Below, piece by piece: positions 8,300-17,100 of a stretch of DNA of 35,242 bases (the stretch's first letter is position 1; each line of letters opens with the position of its first letter). The translations under genes and the position numbers were made by a program. The stretch comes from Balneolaceae bacterium. Lineage in GTDB: Bacteria; Bacteroidota; Rhodothermia; Balneolales; Balneolaceae. The notes beneath the pieces were generated by a model. It searched no databases. It was not told where the DNA came from and was given only the letters and a program-made list of their open reading frames with translations. The stretch lies in contig SLPZ01000062.1 of NCBI GenBank assembly GCA_007131725.1, positions 1-35,242 on the forward strand, given 5' to 3'.

Positions 8300-8502
8300 A
8301 ATTGATTATATTTTTGCAACTTTATGCCCTTTGTGGATAGTCTCAGATTCATTTTTTCAAATTCTTATACCATACTCACGTTTTTTAACGAACTCCGATG
8401 ATTACTCCTCCAAAAAATTCTCAATAATTAACAGAACTTACATCTTAGTTTTCGATATTGTAATGAATAACTTCTTGAAATTATCATAATTGGGAGATTT
8501 TT

Positions 8503-9435
8503 ATGAAAAAGAATATGAACCGAAGAGATTTTCTGAGAAACAGTTTCACACTTCTTGCCGGTGCAGGATTCATCGCTTCAAGCAGTTTTTGCGATCAAAC
8601 AACAGCACTGCTGGAAGATCCTGATGTCAAATCAATGCCAATGCGCCCGCTTGGCAAAACCGGCCTTGATGTCAGCCTCTTCAGTCTTGGCGGCCTGGCC
8701 ACTGTTAACCAGGAGGGCAAACAGGACGATGCCCTTGCCATTATCAACCGATCAATAGATATGGGTGTGAATTTCATTGATACGGCCAGCCGTTATGGAG
8801 ACGGCGTGAGTGAAACCCATATCGGGATGGTGATGAAAGAGAGAAGAAACGAAGTTATACTTGCCACAAAAAGCCACGATTTTACTTACGACGGCACCAT
8901 GAGGCTGTTTGAACAGAGCCTTGAACGGCTTCAAACCGATTACATAGACGTTTACCAGCACCATTATGTGAATACTCCCGAACATCTGGGGCAGATAAAA
9001 GAAGAAAAAAGCGCACGGCATGCATTTGAAAGGCTGAAGGAAGAAGGCGCAATAGGGCACATCGGCATCACCGGGCATTCCAGCAGGGTTCTGGCCGATG
9101 CTATTGAAGATTATCCCTACGAAACCGCCCTGATTACCCTGAATCCTGCCGGTTCATCTATGGATGAACCTCAGCATCTCGAGAGATTTTTCCGGGTTGC
9201 CAAAGAGCGGGATGTAGGCGTTATTGCCATGAAAGTATTTGGAGGAGGCGGGCTGATGCAGCAGGGATTCACTCCAAAACAGCTTCTATCATACGTGTAC
9301 AGCTATCCGATTGCCACAGCCATTGTCGGCATTTCCGAACTCCCCCACTTAGAACAAAATGTGGAAATCACCAATAATTTTGAACCCTTGAGTGAGGAAG
9401 AAATGTCTGCAATGCGAACCAGGGCTCAGACATGA
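8503..9435 (+). CDS. Tat-exported aldo/keto reductase family protein
   Basis: The 310-residue protein begins MKKNMNRRDFLRN. The twin arginines in NRRDFL followed by a short hydrophobic stretch ending near residue 28 form a Tat signal. From residue 47 it has the aldo/keto reductase barrel, starting MRPLGKTGLDVSLFSLGG. The catalytic tetrad is visible: D93 and Y98 in FIDTASRYGDG, K123 in LATKSHD, and H154 in DVYQHH. A C-terminal NADP-type segment appears at VIAMKVFGGGG and AIVGISELPHLEQN. GGGAG lies 7 bases before the ATG. Known of the family: NAD(P)H-dependent carbonyl reduction. Export in the folded state with cofactor is implied by the Tat signal. The substrate is unknown. It appears monocistronic. 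Confidence 0.88.
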   Translation: MKKNMNRRDFLRNSFTLLAGAGFIASSSFCDQTTALLEDPDVKSMPMRPLGKTGLDVSLFSLGGLATVNQEGKQDDALAIINRSIDMGVNFIDTASRYGDGVSETHIGMVMKERRNEVILATKSHDFTYDGTMRLFEQSLERLQTDYIDVYQHHYVNTPEHLGQIKEEKSARHAFERLKEEGAIGHIGITGHSSRVLADAIEDYPYETALITLNPAGSSMDEPQHLERFFRVAKERDVGVIAMKVFGGGGLMQQGFTPKQLLSYVYSYPIATAIVGISELPHLEQNVEITNNFEPLSEEEMSAMRTRAQT

Positions 9436-9543
9436 TTTAGCCAGCCTTTGCCGGATGTTTTAATTTTTAGGTTTTTTCAAATTTGTACTACCACATCTCC
9501 GTTTGAGTCGTTAATTTTAAATGCATCTATTTGCAAACATAAT

Positions 9544-9617
9544 CGGGGCGTGGCGCAGTCCGGCAGCGCGCATCGTTCGGGACGATGAGGTCGCTGGTTC
9601 AAATCCAGTCGCCCCGA
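9544..9617 (+). tRNA. tRNA-Pro (anticodon CGG)
   Basis: The acceptor stem CGGGGCG (9544-9550) pairs with CGCCCCG (9610-9616). The D-stem is GCGC/GCGC. The anticodon stem CATCG/CGATG encloses TTCGGGA, giving anticodon CGG followed by G37. The T-arm GCTGG-TTCAAAT-CCAGT has one G-U pair. The discriminator is A and CCA is not encoded. All arms have standard lengths. Confidence 0.95.
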
Positions 9618-9712
9618 CTTTATACAAAGACTTATTCTTTTCTTCTTTGGATAATTTTCTCCACTACACTCATCATTCCAGGCGTTGATATTCCGAAGCG
9701 GCAGTGCAGGCA

Positions 9713-9795
9713 GGCCTGATACGGGACCTCCTCTCTTTGATAATAGCAGGAGATACCAGCCTGTCCCTTCGGGAGATCGGTGTCCGGCATGACGG
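9713..9795 (+). repeat. GTCATGCCGGAC-type dispersed repeat, copy 2 (reverse sense)
   Basis: The sequence contains GGCCTGATACGGGACCTCCT and ends GAGATCGGTGTCCGGCATGA. It matches the copy at 25782-25857 on the opposite strand and the one at 8151-8299 in the same sense. A further shared tail, GGA(G/T)AGCCTCTCC, follows at about 9832 and again at about 25864. The rest of the 381-bp gap after tRNA-Pro has no gene. Confidence 0.7.
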
Positions 9796-9943
9796 TATCG
9801 TAGTAATTTTATCTTGTTGAGCGCCTTTTTTGGAGAGCCTCTCCCCCAATAGTAGGGATCCCTTTGAGAAAATCTTGTCTATCCAACTTTCATCAAATCT
9901 TAAAAGTTAAAAATTAATTTGATGCAATGTATTGTGAGATATT

Positions 9944-9970
9944 GCCGATTTTACCAGAAGAAGAATCGGC
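9944..9970 (+). promoter_or_regulatory. 5' UTR hairpin before the GH2 gene
   Basis: GCCGATT (9944-9950) pairs with AATCGGC (9964-9970) around a 13-base loop. It ends 28 bases before the GH2 start codon and is followed by an A-rich run and a GGAG ribosome-binding site. It could protect or control the leader RNA. No T-run follows, so termination on the plus strand is unlikely. Confidence 0.35.
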
Positions 9971-9998
9971 TTAAAAAAAATAAATTAACTGGAGATAT

Positions 9999-12656
9999 AT
10001 GAAATCAATCTACACCACTTTTATCCTATTCGTAGCTGTATTTCTCATTCTTGCGTCATGCCGGCCTGTGGAAGTTACTGAACTCCCTGATGCCCCATTT
10101 GCCAAAGAACTGCAGGAGAACTGGAGGCTTTTTTCTTCGAATGAACTGAACAATGAATTCGGAGACCTCATATCAACCGCAGAATTCGACACAGAATTCG
10201 GCTATCCGGTAAAACTGCCTGCTACCGTTATGCATGGTTTAATGCAAAATGGTTATTTCCCCGACATTTTTGAACCATTTGTCCTCGAAGCTGTCGACAC
10301 TACTCAATTTAAAGTACCCTGGTGGTATCGAACTGAATTTGAAGCGGAAAACCTTACCGATGACGACTATTTCCAGCTTACGTTTGACGGTATCAATTTT
10401 AAAGCCAACATCTGGCTGAATGGCGAGCAGATTGCCAGCGAAGATTCCGTACAGGGATCGTTTGGTGTGTGGAATTTTGATGTTACTGACCATATCACTG
10501 AAGGCCGGAATATTCTTGCAGTGGAGATTATTCCACCGGTTTTTGGACAGGATATCAGCCTCGGTTTTGTTGACTGGAACCCAACACCGCCTGACCGCAG
10601 CATGGGGATTTGGCGCGATGTGTGGGTCAGCCGCACCGGCCCCGTCTCGATGAGACATCACAATGTGGTCTCAAAAGTGAACAAAGAAACCCTTGATGAA
10701 GCCGAGCTAACAATCTCAACAGAGCTCACCAATCATTCTAATGAACCGCAACAGGCAACCGTCAACGCTTCGTTTGATGGGATAAACCTGTCACAAAATG
10801 TAGAACTCGAACCCCGCGAAGTTCGCGAAATCTTTTTCCGCCCGGATCAGTTTGAAGAGCTCAACATCAGCAACCCGAAACTGTGGTGGCCCAATAAACT
10901 GGGAGAGCCGCATTTGTATGATCTTGATCTTGAAATAACCACCGGAAGCCCTCTCAGTGATGCGGCAAGCATTCGGTTTGGCATCCGCGAAATTGATGAA
11001 TTCTGGACAGAAGATATGTTTCGGGGTTTTAAAGTTAATGGCAAGAAAGTGATGATCAGAAGCGCCGGATGGGTGGATGATATTTTCCTGGCCGATCCCG
11101 ACCAGAAAGTGATTGACCAGATGAATTATGCAAAACACGTGAACCTGAATTCCATCCGGCTGGAAAGTTTCTGGGGGCGAAACCGCACCCTGATGGACAT
11201 GGCCGATGAAAACGGGCTTCTGCTGATGATCGGCTGGACTGCCCATTGGGAATGGGAATCTTACACCGGCATACCGCATGATGAATATGTAACCATTCGC
11301 GGTGAGGAAGAAAAAACCCTTCATGCCAATAATTACCGAGACCAGGTGATGTGGCACAGGCACCATCCCAGCGTGGCTATTTGGACATATGGAAGTGATA
11401 AACTGCCACGCCCCAGCCTTGAAATTAAGCTGAATGAACGCATGGCACATGCCGACACCACTCGGCCAATCCTGAATTACTGCGGCGGCGGTATTTTAAT
11501 GGAAGATGTAGAAGCGGTAGTGAGTGAAATCAGCGGCCCATCAGGCATGAAAATGGAAGGTCCGTACGACTGGGTGCCGCCCGTTTATTGGTACATCGAC
11601 GATCAGTACGGAGGTGCTTTCGGCTTTAATACCGAAACCGGCCCGGGCCCGCAGATTCCACCTATATCGAGCATTAAACGCATGATTCCAGAAGATCATC
11701 TCTGGCCGATTGATGACGTATGGCTCTATTTCAGCGGACGAAACCAGTTCGAAAACCTGGACCGGTTCCTTGATGCTTTTTATGCACGTTACGGAGAATC
11801 AGACAACCTGGAAGATTTTCTCTTCAAAAATCAAATGGCCAATTACGAAGCTCTCCGCCCGATGTTCGAGGCTTTTTCCGTGAACAAGTACGAAAGCACA
11901 GGGCTGGTACAATGGATGTACAACACCGCCTGGCCCGCTTTTTACTGGCAGTTGTTTGATTATTACCTTATGCCAACCGGTGCCTTTTACGCAACACAAA
12001 AAGCCGCCGCACCGCTTTCGGCTATCTACAATTACGGTGATAACCACATTTATGTAAACAACGATTTCTTCGAATCGCAGGAAGGCCTCACTCTTCAAAC
12101 CACGGTATTAGATTTGAATTCAAATATTTTATTTGAAGATGATTTGGTTTTTGATATCGGTGCAAACAGTGCCGAACTGGTTTTGGAGTTGCCCGAAAAC
12201 CTGAACCTGACAGACACTTGGTTTTTAGATTTGTACCTTGCAGATGCCAGCGGAAATAAAATTCACAACAATTTCTACTGGCTGTCGGTGAAAGAGGATG
12301 TGCCCGATTTTGAAAATACCACCTGGTATTACACCCCAAATAAAGAGCACGCCGATTTCACGGCAATTTATGACATGCCGAAAACCGACATCAATTTTTC
12401 TTATGAAGTGGAAAGAGATGGTGATGATTTTGTAATTACTGCAACCCTTGACAACCCAACAGAATTGCTGGCCTTTTTCATTGAACTGCATGTAATGAAC
12501 AGTGCAACCGGCGAGCCGGTACTTCCGGTTTTCTGGGATGATAATTATGTGTCGCTTCTGCCGGGTAAAGAGCGGGTTTTAAAAGCCACCGTTCCCGCAC
12601 GTGATGTACAGGAATCACAAATCACTGTAGAAATGCAGGGGTGGAACCTTAATTAG
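9999..12656 (+). CDS. GH2 glycoside hydrolase, exo-beta-D-glucosaminidase-like lipoprotein
   Basis: The 885-residue protein has a lipoprotein signal (ILASC, with lipidated C21). The glycoside hydrolase family 2 order follows: sugar-binding domain (about 35-215), immunoglobulin-like sandwich (about 218-330), TIM barrel (about 335-620) and C-terminal beta domains. The acid/base position reads IWTYGSDKLP, with D467 instead of the usual Asn-Glu pair. The nucleophile is E546 in GFNTETGPG. An Asp acid/base in a GSD motif is what I recall for exo-beta-D-glucosaminidases of the CsxA type (chitosan oligomer hydrolysis), so this is favoured over beta-galactosidase or beta-mannosidase. GGAG lies before the ATG. 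There are no SusC/SusD genes nearby. Family certain, substrate moderately so. Confidence 0.88.
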   Translation: MKSIYTTFILFVAVFLILASCRPVEVTELPDAPFAKELQENWRLFSSNELNNEFGDLISTAEFDTEFGYPVKLPATVMHGLMQNGYFPDIFEPFVLEAVDTTQFKVPWWYRTEFEAENLTDDDYFQLTFDGINFKANIWLNGEQIASEDSVQGSFGVWNFDVTDHITEGRNILAVEIIPPVFGQDISLGFVDWNPTPPDRSMGIWRDVWVSRTGPVSMRHHNVVSKVNKETLDEAELTISTELTNHSNEPQQATVNASFDGINLSQNVELEPREVREIFFRPDQFEELNISNPKLWWPNKLGEPHLYDLDLEITTGSPLSDAASIRFGIREIDEFWTEDMFRGFKVNGKKVMIRSAGWVDDIFLADPDQKVIDQMNYAKHVNLNSIRLESFWGRNRTLMDMADENGLLLMIGWTAHWEWESYTGIPHDEYVTIRGEEEKTLHANNYRDQVMWHRHHPSVAIWTYGSDKLPRPSLEIKLNERMAHADTTRPILNYCGGGILMEDVEAVVSEISGPSGMKMEGPYDWVPPVYWYIDDQYGGAFGFNTETGPGPQIPPISSIKRMIPEDHLWPIDDVWLYFSGRNQFENLDRFLDAFYARYGESDNLEDFLFKNQMANYEALRPMFEAFSVNKYESTGLVQWMYNTAWPAFYWQLFDYYLMPTGAFYATQKAAAPLSAIYNYGDNHIYVNNDFFESQEGLTLQTTVLDLNSNILFEDDLVFDIGANSAELVLELPENLNLTDTWFLDLYLADASGNKIHNNFYWLSVKEDVPDFENTTWYYTPNKEHADFTAIYDMPKTDINFSYEVERDGDDFVITATLDNPTELLAFFIELHVMNSATGEPVLPVFWDDNYVSLLPGKERVLKATVPARDVQESQITVEMQGWNLN

Positions 12657-12675
12657 GTATTATTTGTGAAAAATA

Positions 12676-12711
12676 TATCCCCATGAGGGATAACCGCATT
12701 AGAAATAATGC
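12676..12711 (+). terminator. Paired hairpins after the GH2 gene
   Basis: TATCCC/GGGATA (12676-12681, 12687-12692) and GCATTA-GAAA-TAATGC (12696-12711) form two consecutive hairpins 20 bases after the GH2 stop, the second with a GAAA tetraloop. There is no U-tract, so 3' end protection is as likely as termination. Confidence 0.3.
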
Positions 12712-12732
12712 AGCAAAAATTACTTGAAAATA

Positions 12733-12776
12733 GCCACAGAACACGGAGGAACACTGAAAATTCGTGTTTCTGTGGC
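12733..12776. repeat. GCCACAGA-type inverted repeat
   Basis: GCCACAGAACACG (12733-12745) pairs with CGTGTTTCTGTGGC (12763-12776) with a single bulged base and a 17-base loop. Such sequences are common intergenic repeats. It may act as a bidirectional terminator or simply be a non-autonomous element. Confidence 0.5.
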
Positions 12777-12818
12777 AATTTCAAGCCCATTCATTATACT
12801 GAAGGTTGATTAGAGAAG

Positions 12819-13190
12819 CGTACAACGGGCAGTTTACTCTACGGAGTTTAAAACGTAGTTGAGCCTGCTCGTTACTCATTAACCACGCAAAAGCAATAAG
12901 TTTTCAGTTGTCCAGTAACCGAAAACTTCATTCCTCATCTACTAAACCACCCACTCAAAATCTTTCCCGGCCGGACAAGCTGTCCGGCATACGTACAACG
13001 GGCAGTTTACTCTACGGAGTATTATACGTAGTAGAGCCTGCTCGTTACTCACTAACCACGAAAAAGCAATAAGTTTTCAGTTGTCCAGTAACCGAAAACT
13101 TCATTCCTCATCTACTAAACTACCCACGCAAAATCTTTCCCGGCCGGACAAGCTGTCCGGCATACGTACAACGGGCAGCTTGCCCGTTAC
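12819..13190 (+). repeat. Tandem 173-bp repeat (2 full units plus partial third)
   Basis: Each unit starts CGTACAACGGGCAG and ends CGGCCGGACAAGCTGTCCGG plus CATA. Starts are at 12819, 12992 and 13165, an exact 173-base period. Units 1 and 2 are nearly identical. The third is truncated after its first hairpin, AACGGGCAGCTTGCCCGTT (13170-13188). In units 1 and 2 that hairpin is interrupted by extra self-complementary sequence (12824-12873 in unit 1). A second hairpin, CCGGACAAGCTGTCCGG, sits at 12971-12987 and 13144-13160. No ORF covers the array. It dominates the 655-bp gap between the GH2 and DUF4920 genes. Confidence 0.85.
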
Positions 13191-13286
13191 TCAGAAACTA
13201 AATCTCACCCAAATCTTACTATGGCTTTTGCATGCTACTATTCCCACCTCACAATCAATTTAAAAACCACTCATCAGCTTTCCCGG

Positions 13287-13303
13287 CCGGAGAAGCTCTC
13301 CGG
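13287..13303. terminator. Hairpin downstream of DUF4920 gene
   Basis: CCGGAGAAGCTCTCCGG is a 7-bp stem with a 3-base loop, 8 bases past the stop of the leftward DUF4920 gene. It is a variant of the CCGGACAAGCTGTCCGG hairpin of the adjacent tandem repeat. It could end the transcript but has no T-tract. Confidence 0.35.
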
Positions 13304-13311
13304 CGTACATG

Positions 13312-13767
13312 TTAATTGTAAATCTTGATGGCCGTTGATAAAATTTCGACGAATGGCTCGCCGGTTTCTTCATCCTCTTTTTGGACAAAATCGCCCCGGA
13401 CAACTGTTTTTTTGCCGTTCGAGTCTGTTGGGATAAAAAACCCATAATCCAGAAACCTGACTCTTACCTGGCTTTCCCCATCATCAAGATAAAAGTTACA
13501 GCCGCGGGTTTGGCAAACCTCGGTCAGTACACCTTCAAAAAAAAGATCGTACATTTCTCTGTTTTCAAAATAAACAGATTCAGCTTTTTTTAACTCAGTA
13601 ACGCCGGTTACTTCACCCATTTCGCCGCCATAAACTTTGTAATGATCAGTTACAACCACAGGCTCTGACAGGGCAATCACTTCATCCTGATCCTGGGCTA
13701 ATACGGAGCCGGTTCCAGCCATAAACAGTACAACAAAAATTAAAGACGTGATTATTATTTCTCTCAT
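13312..13767 (-). CDS. DUF4920 domain-containing exported protein
   Basis: The ATG at 13767 gives 151 residues. A TTG two codons upstream is a weaker start. The first 24 residues (MREIIITSLIFVVLFMAG, ending near VLAQ) are a signal peptide, so the product is periplasmic. The body has the DUF4920 pattern: a KVYGGEMGEVTGV strand, then GVLTEVCQTRGCNFYL with the conserved Cys pair, then VRVRFLDYGFFIPTDSNGK and a final VVRGDF strand, consistent with an OB-like barrel. The function of DUF4920 is unknown. The paired Cys could bind metal or form a disulfide. No strong Shine-Dalgarno is visible. It is flanked by repeats and appears monocistronic. Confidence 0.8.
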   Translation of the reverse strand: MREIIITSLIFVVLFMAGTGSVLAQDQDEVIALSEPVVVTDHYKVYGGEMGEVTGVTELKKAESVYFENREMYDLFFEGVLTEVCQTRGCNFYLDDGESQVRVRFLDYGFFIPTDSNGKKTVVRGDFVQKEDEETGEPFVEILSTAIKIYN

Positions 13768-13875
13768 ATTCAACAGATTGTTAAGGTTACAGTTTTATAT
13801 TTATTAAAGATTAAAATGTACACAAAATTTTGAAATATGGGAATTTATTTGTTTCGTGGAGTTCCCCCAATTTTC

Positions 13876-13975
13876 AAATCATTACCCTCACAAGTCTCTT
13901 TTTTCTTTTATAGCGTCTCCAACAACCGGCGGATCAAGACAAAAGTATGAAGAGACTTGATGAGAGTAATGATTT
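13876..13975. ncRNA. Long imperfect hairpin, candidate structured RNA upstream of ileS
   Basis: The arm at 13876-13900 and the arm at 13950-13975 are reverse complements over about 25 bases with one mismatch and one inserted base. The core is AAGTCTCTT against AAGAGACTT, extending through TCATTAC against GTAATGA. The 49-base loop contains further pairing possibilities: CTTTT with AAAAG, and GTCT with AGAC around CCAACAACCGGCGG. It lies in the 387-bp gap between the divergent DUF4920 and ileS genes, 180 bases before ileS. I see no T-box consensus, and no gene in the gap. It could be a small RNA, a leader element or a mobile palindromic repeat. Confidence 0.4.
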
Positions 13976-14085
13976 AAATAAAGGAATAAATCTTAAACAG
14001 AAATTAAACCTGATTTTAAGCCTGAATGCTTCTATCTTTTTGCCCCTTGGAAAACGGATGGTAAAATCATAATTACGTAATGTAT

Positions 14086-14113
14086 TTTGATTGAGAACCT
14101 TTTCGTATATTTA
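14086..14113 (+). promoter_or_regulatory. Bacteroidota-type promoter candidate for ileS operon
   Basis: TTTG at 14086-14089 and TATATTTA at 14106-14113 resemble the Bacteroidota -33 (TTTG) and -7 (TAnnTTTG) elements, with a spacing slightly shorter than ideal and one mismatch. The ATG of ileS is 42 bases downstream. Confidence 0.35.
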
Positions 14114-14154
14114 ATGCTTATATAAATTTTCAGAAATGAACCACAGCGTCAGCT

Positions 14155-17100
14155 ATGGCTAAAAAATTCAAAGAAGTAAAACAACTCGCCTATCCCAAGG
14201 CAGAAGTTGAAATTTTAAATTGGTGGAAAGAAAACAAGGTTTTTAAAAAAAGCCTTGAATCAAGGAATGACGGAATACCTTTCACATTTTTTGAAGGGCC
14301 GCCAACAGCCAATGGAAAACCGGGCATTCACCATGTAATGTCCCGAACCGTTAAAGACCTTTTTTGCCGCTACAAAACACTGAAAGGCTTTAGGGTTGAA
14401 CGAAAAGGCGGTTGGGATACTCACGGGCTGCCCGTGGAAATCGAAGTGGAAAAGGAACTTGGCCTTGAGGGAAGGGAACAGGTAGAAGAGTACGGCCTCG
14501 AAAAATACAATGCCAAATGCCGCGAAAGTGTCCTGAAGTATAAGTATCTCTGGGATGAGCTGACCAGCCGTATGGGTTATTGGGTTGACCTGGATGATCC
14601 ATACATCACTTTTGAGAATGATTATATCGAATCGGTCTGGTGGGCATTCAAGCAACTTTACGATAAAAAGCTGGTTTACAAAGGGTATAAAATCCAGTGG
14701 TACTCTCCCGGCAGCGGTACGGTGCTGTCATCACACGAAGTAAGCCTGGGATATGAAGAAACACAAGATCCTTCTATTTATGTAAAATTCCCCCTTGATG
14801 CAGACGATAACGTCTTCTTCCTGGCATGGACAACCACACCCTGGACCATTATTTCGAACATGGCACTGGCGGTTCACCCCGATCTGGACTACGTAAAAAT
14901 CAAAGTTTCTGAGGGTGATAAAACCGAATTTTACATTCTGGCCAAAAAGTGCATTGATGATGCCATCAACCACGATTACGAAATTGTAGACAATTACAAA
15001 GGCAGCGACTTAATTGACTGGGTGTACAAACCCATTTTCGATTACGCTCAAAAAGAATTCAAAAAAGACAAGGCGTGGCGTGTTGTGGGCGCCGACTATG
15101 TTACCACGGATGAAGGCACCGGAATTGTGCATACCGCTCCTGCTTTTGGTGCAGATGACTACGAAACCTGCATGAAAGAAGAGATCCCCTTGTTTAACCC
15201 CATTGACCGCGAAGGCCGGTTCACAAAAAAGGTGAAAGATTTTGCCGGTATGTGGTTTAAGGATGCCGACAAAGAAATTGTGAAGGCCATCAAGGATAAA
15301 AATCGGATGTACCATCATGAAACTTATCTTCACAACTATCCTTTCGACTGGCGCAAAGGCACACCGCTGATGTCTTACCCGGTTGAGTCGTGGTTTATCC
15401 GGACCACGGATGTGAAAGACATGATGGTAAAACTGAATAATGAAATAAACTGGAAACCGGAAAGTACCGGAACTGGACGGTTCGGAACCTGGCTCGAAAA
15501 CAACGTAGACTGGGCTGTGTCACGCCAGCGCTTTTGGGGCACACCCATGCCGGTTTGGGTAAGTGATAAAAATCCGGATTATATCGAGTGCATTGGAAGT
15601 ATTGAAGAGCTTAAAAAGAAAGCCGGTATTGATGACGATGCAGAACTCGACCTTCACCGGCCTCACATAGATGAATTTACCTGGGAATGCCCTGAAGGCG
15701 GCACCATGAGAAGAATTCCCGACCTGCTTGATGTTTGGTTTGATTCCGGCGCCATGCCCTGGGCACAGTGGCACTATCCGTTTAAAAACAAAAAGAAATT
15801 CAAAACCAATTTCCCGGCTGATTTTATTGCTGAAGGCGTAGATCAAACCCGCGGATGGTTTTATACACTGCATGCACTTGCCACCATGCTGTTTGATAAG
15901 CCTGCTTATAAAAATGTGGTTTCAAACGGGCTTGTACTTGATGCCGGCGGCGAAAAGATGAGCAAATCGAAAGGCAATACGGTAGATCCCACCGAAGTGA
16001 TCCAAAAGTTTGGAGCAGACACGGTTCGCTGGTACATGATGAGCAACTCATCACCCTGGGAAAACCTGAAATTCAGTGAGCATGGATTGAATGAAATTCA
16101 GCGAAAGTTCTTTAACACTATCGTAAACACATACTCCTTTTTTGCCCTGTATGCCAATATTGACGGCTTTACCTACTCCGGATCCCCCTTGCCGAATAGT
16201 GAGCGCACAGAAATGGATCGCTGGATTATTTCAAGGCTGAATTCAACCATCAAACAGGTTGATGAATTGTTGGAAGATTACGAACCTACCAAAGCTGCCC
16301 GCGAAATTGAGCAGTTTGTGGATGAACTGAGCAACTGGTACATACGCAGAAGCCGGCGCAGATTCTGGAAAGAAGGAAAAAGCCTGGATAAAACAGCGGC
16401 CTATCAAACGCTGTTCGACTGCCTTTTGAGCCTTGCCAAACTTATGTCTCCCATTGCTCCTTTTATCAGTGAATGGCTCTATCAGAATCTCACGGATGTT
16501 GCCAAACAGGAAGAAGAGTCGGTGCACATTTCTTTTTATCCAACGGTTGAAGAAACAGCAATTGATAAAACACTTGAACGGCGAATGGACGTTGCCCGAG
16601 TCATCAGTTCTATTGTACTCAGAATAAGAAATCAGATTGATGTGAATGTGAGACAGCCTCTTGCCAAAATAATTCTTCCTATCGATAAAGAAGAACGAAC
16701 CGTGGTAGATGCTGTTAAAGACATTATCCTTGACGAAGTAAACGTTAAAGAGATAGAGTATGTGGATGATGACTCCGGAATCGTTAATAAAACAGCTAAA
16801 CCGAACTTTCCACTGCTTGGCAAACGTCTTGGCAAGCAAATGAAAGAAGTTGCTGCAAAAATTCGTGAGCTTTCTACCGAAGACATTACTAACTTTGAAG
16901 AGAAGGGCGTTATTGAGTTTGAGCTAAACAGCGGTGAAACCGTTAGAATTTCTTCAAACGAACTTGAAATACAGCGCACCGGATTAAAAGGATGGTCAGT
17001 TGAAACAGAAAAAGGAATAACCGTAGCAGTTGATACGGAGTTAACACCTGAACTGCTTAAAGAAGGACTTTCCAGGGAATTTGTAAATCGCATTCAGAAT

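Noticed and set aside
8166-8489. 107-residue plus-strand frame with EIPDQVRNDG
   Set aside because: This string is a typical translation of a dispersed repeat; no start site and no domain.
12819-13190. CRISPR array
   Set aside because: The units are 173 bp in direct contact, with no spacers and no cas genes; this is a tandem duplication.
13876-14154. T-box riboswitch for ileS
   Set aside because: No T-box sequence, no specifier loop pattern and no terminator/antiterminator pair could be found; T-boxes are also not expected in this lineage.
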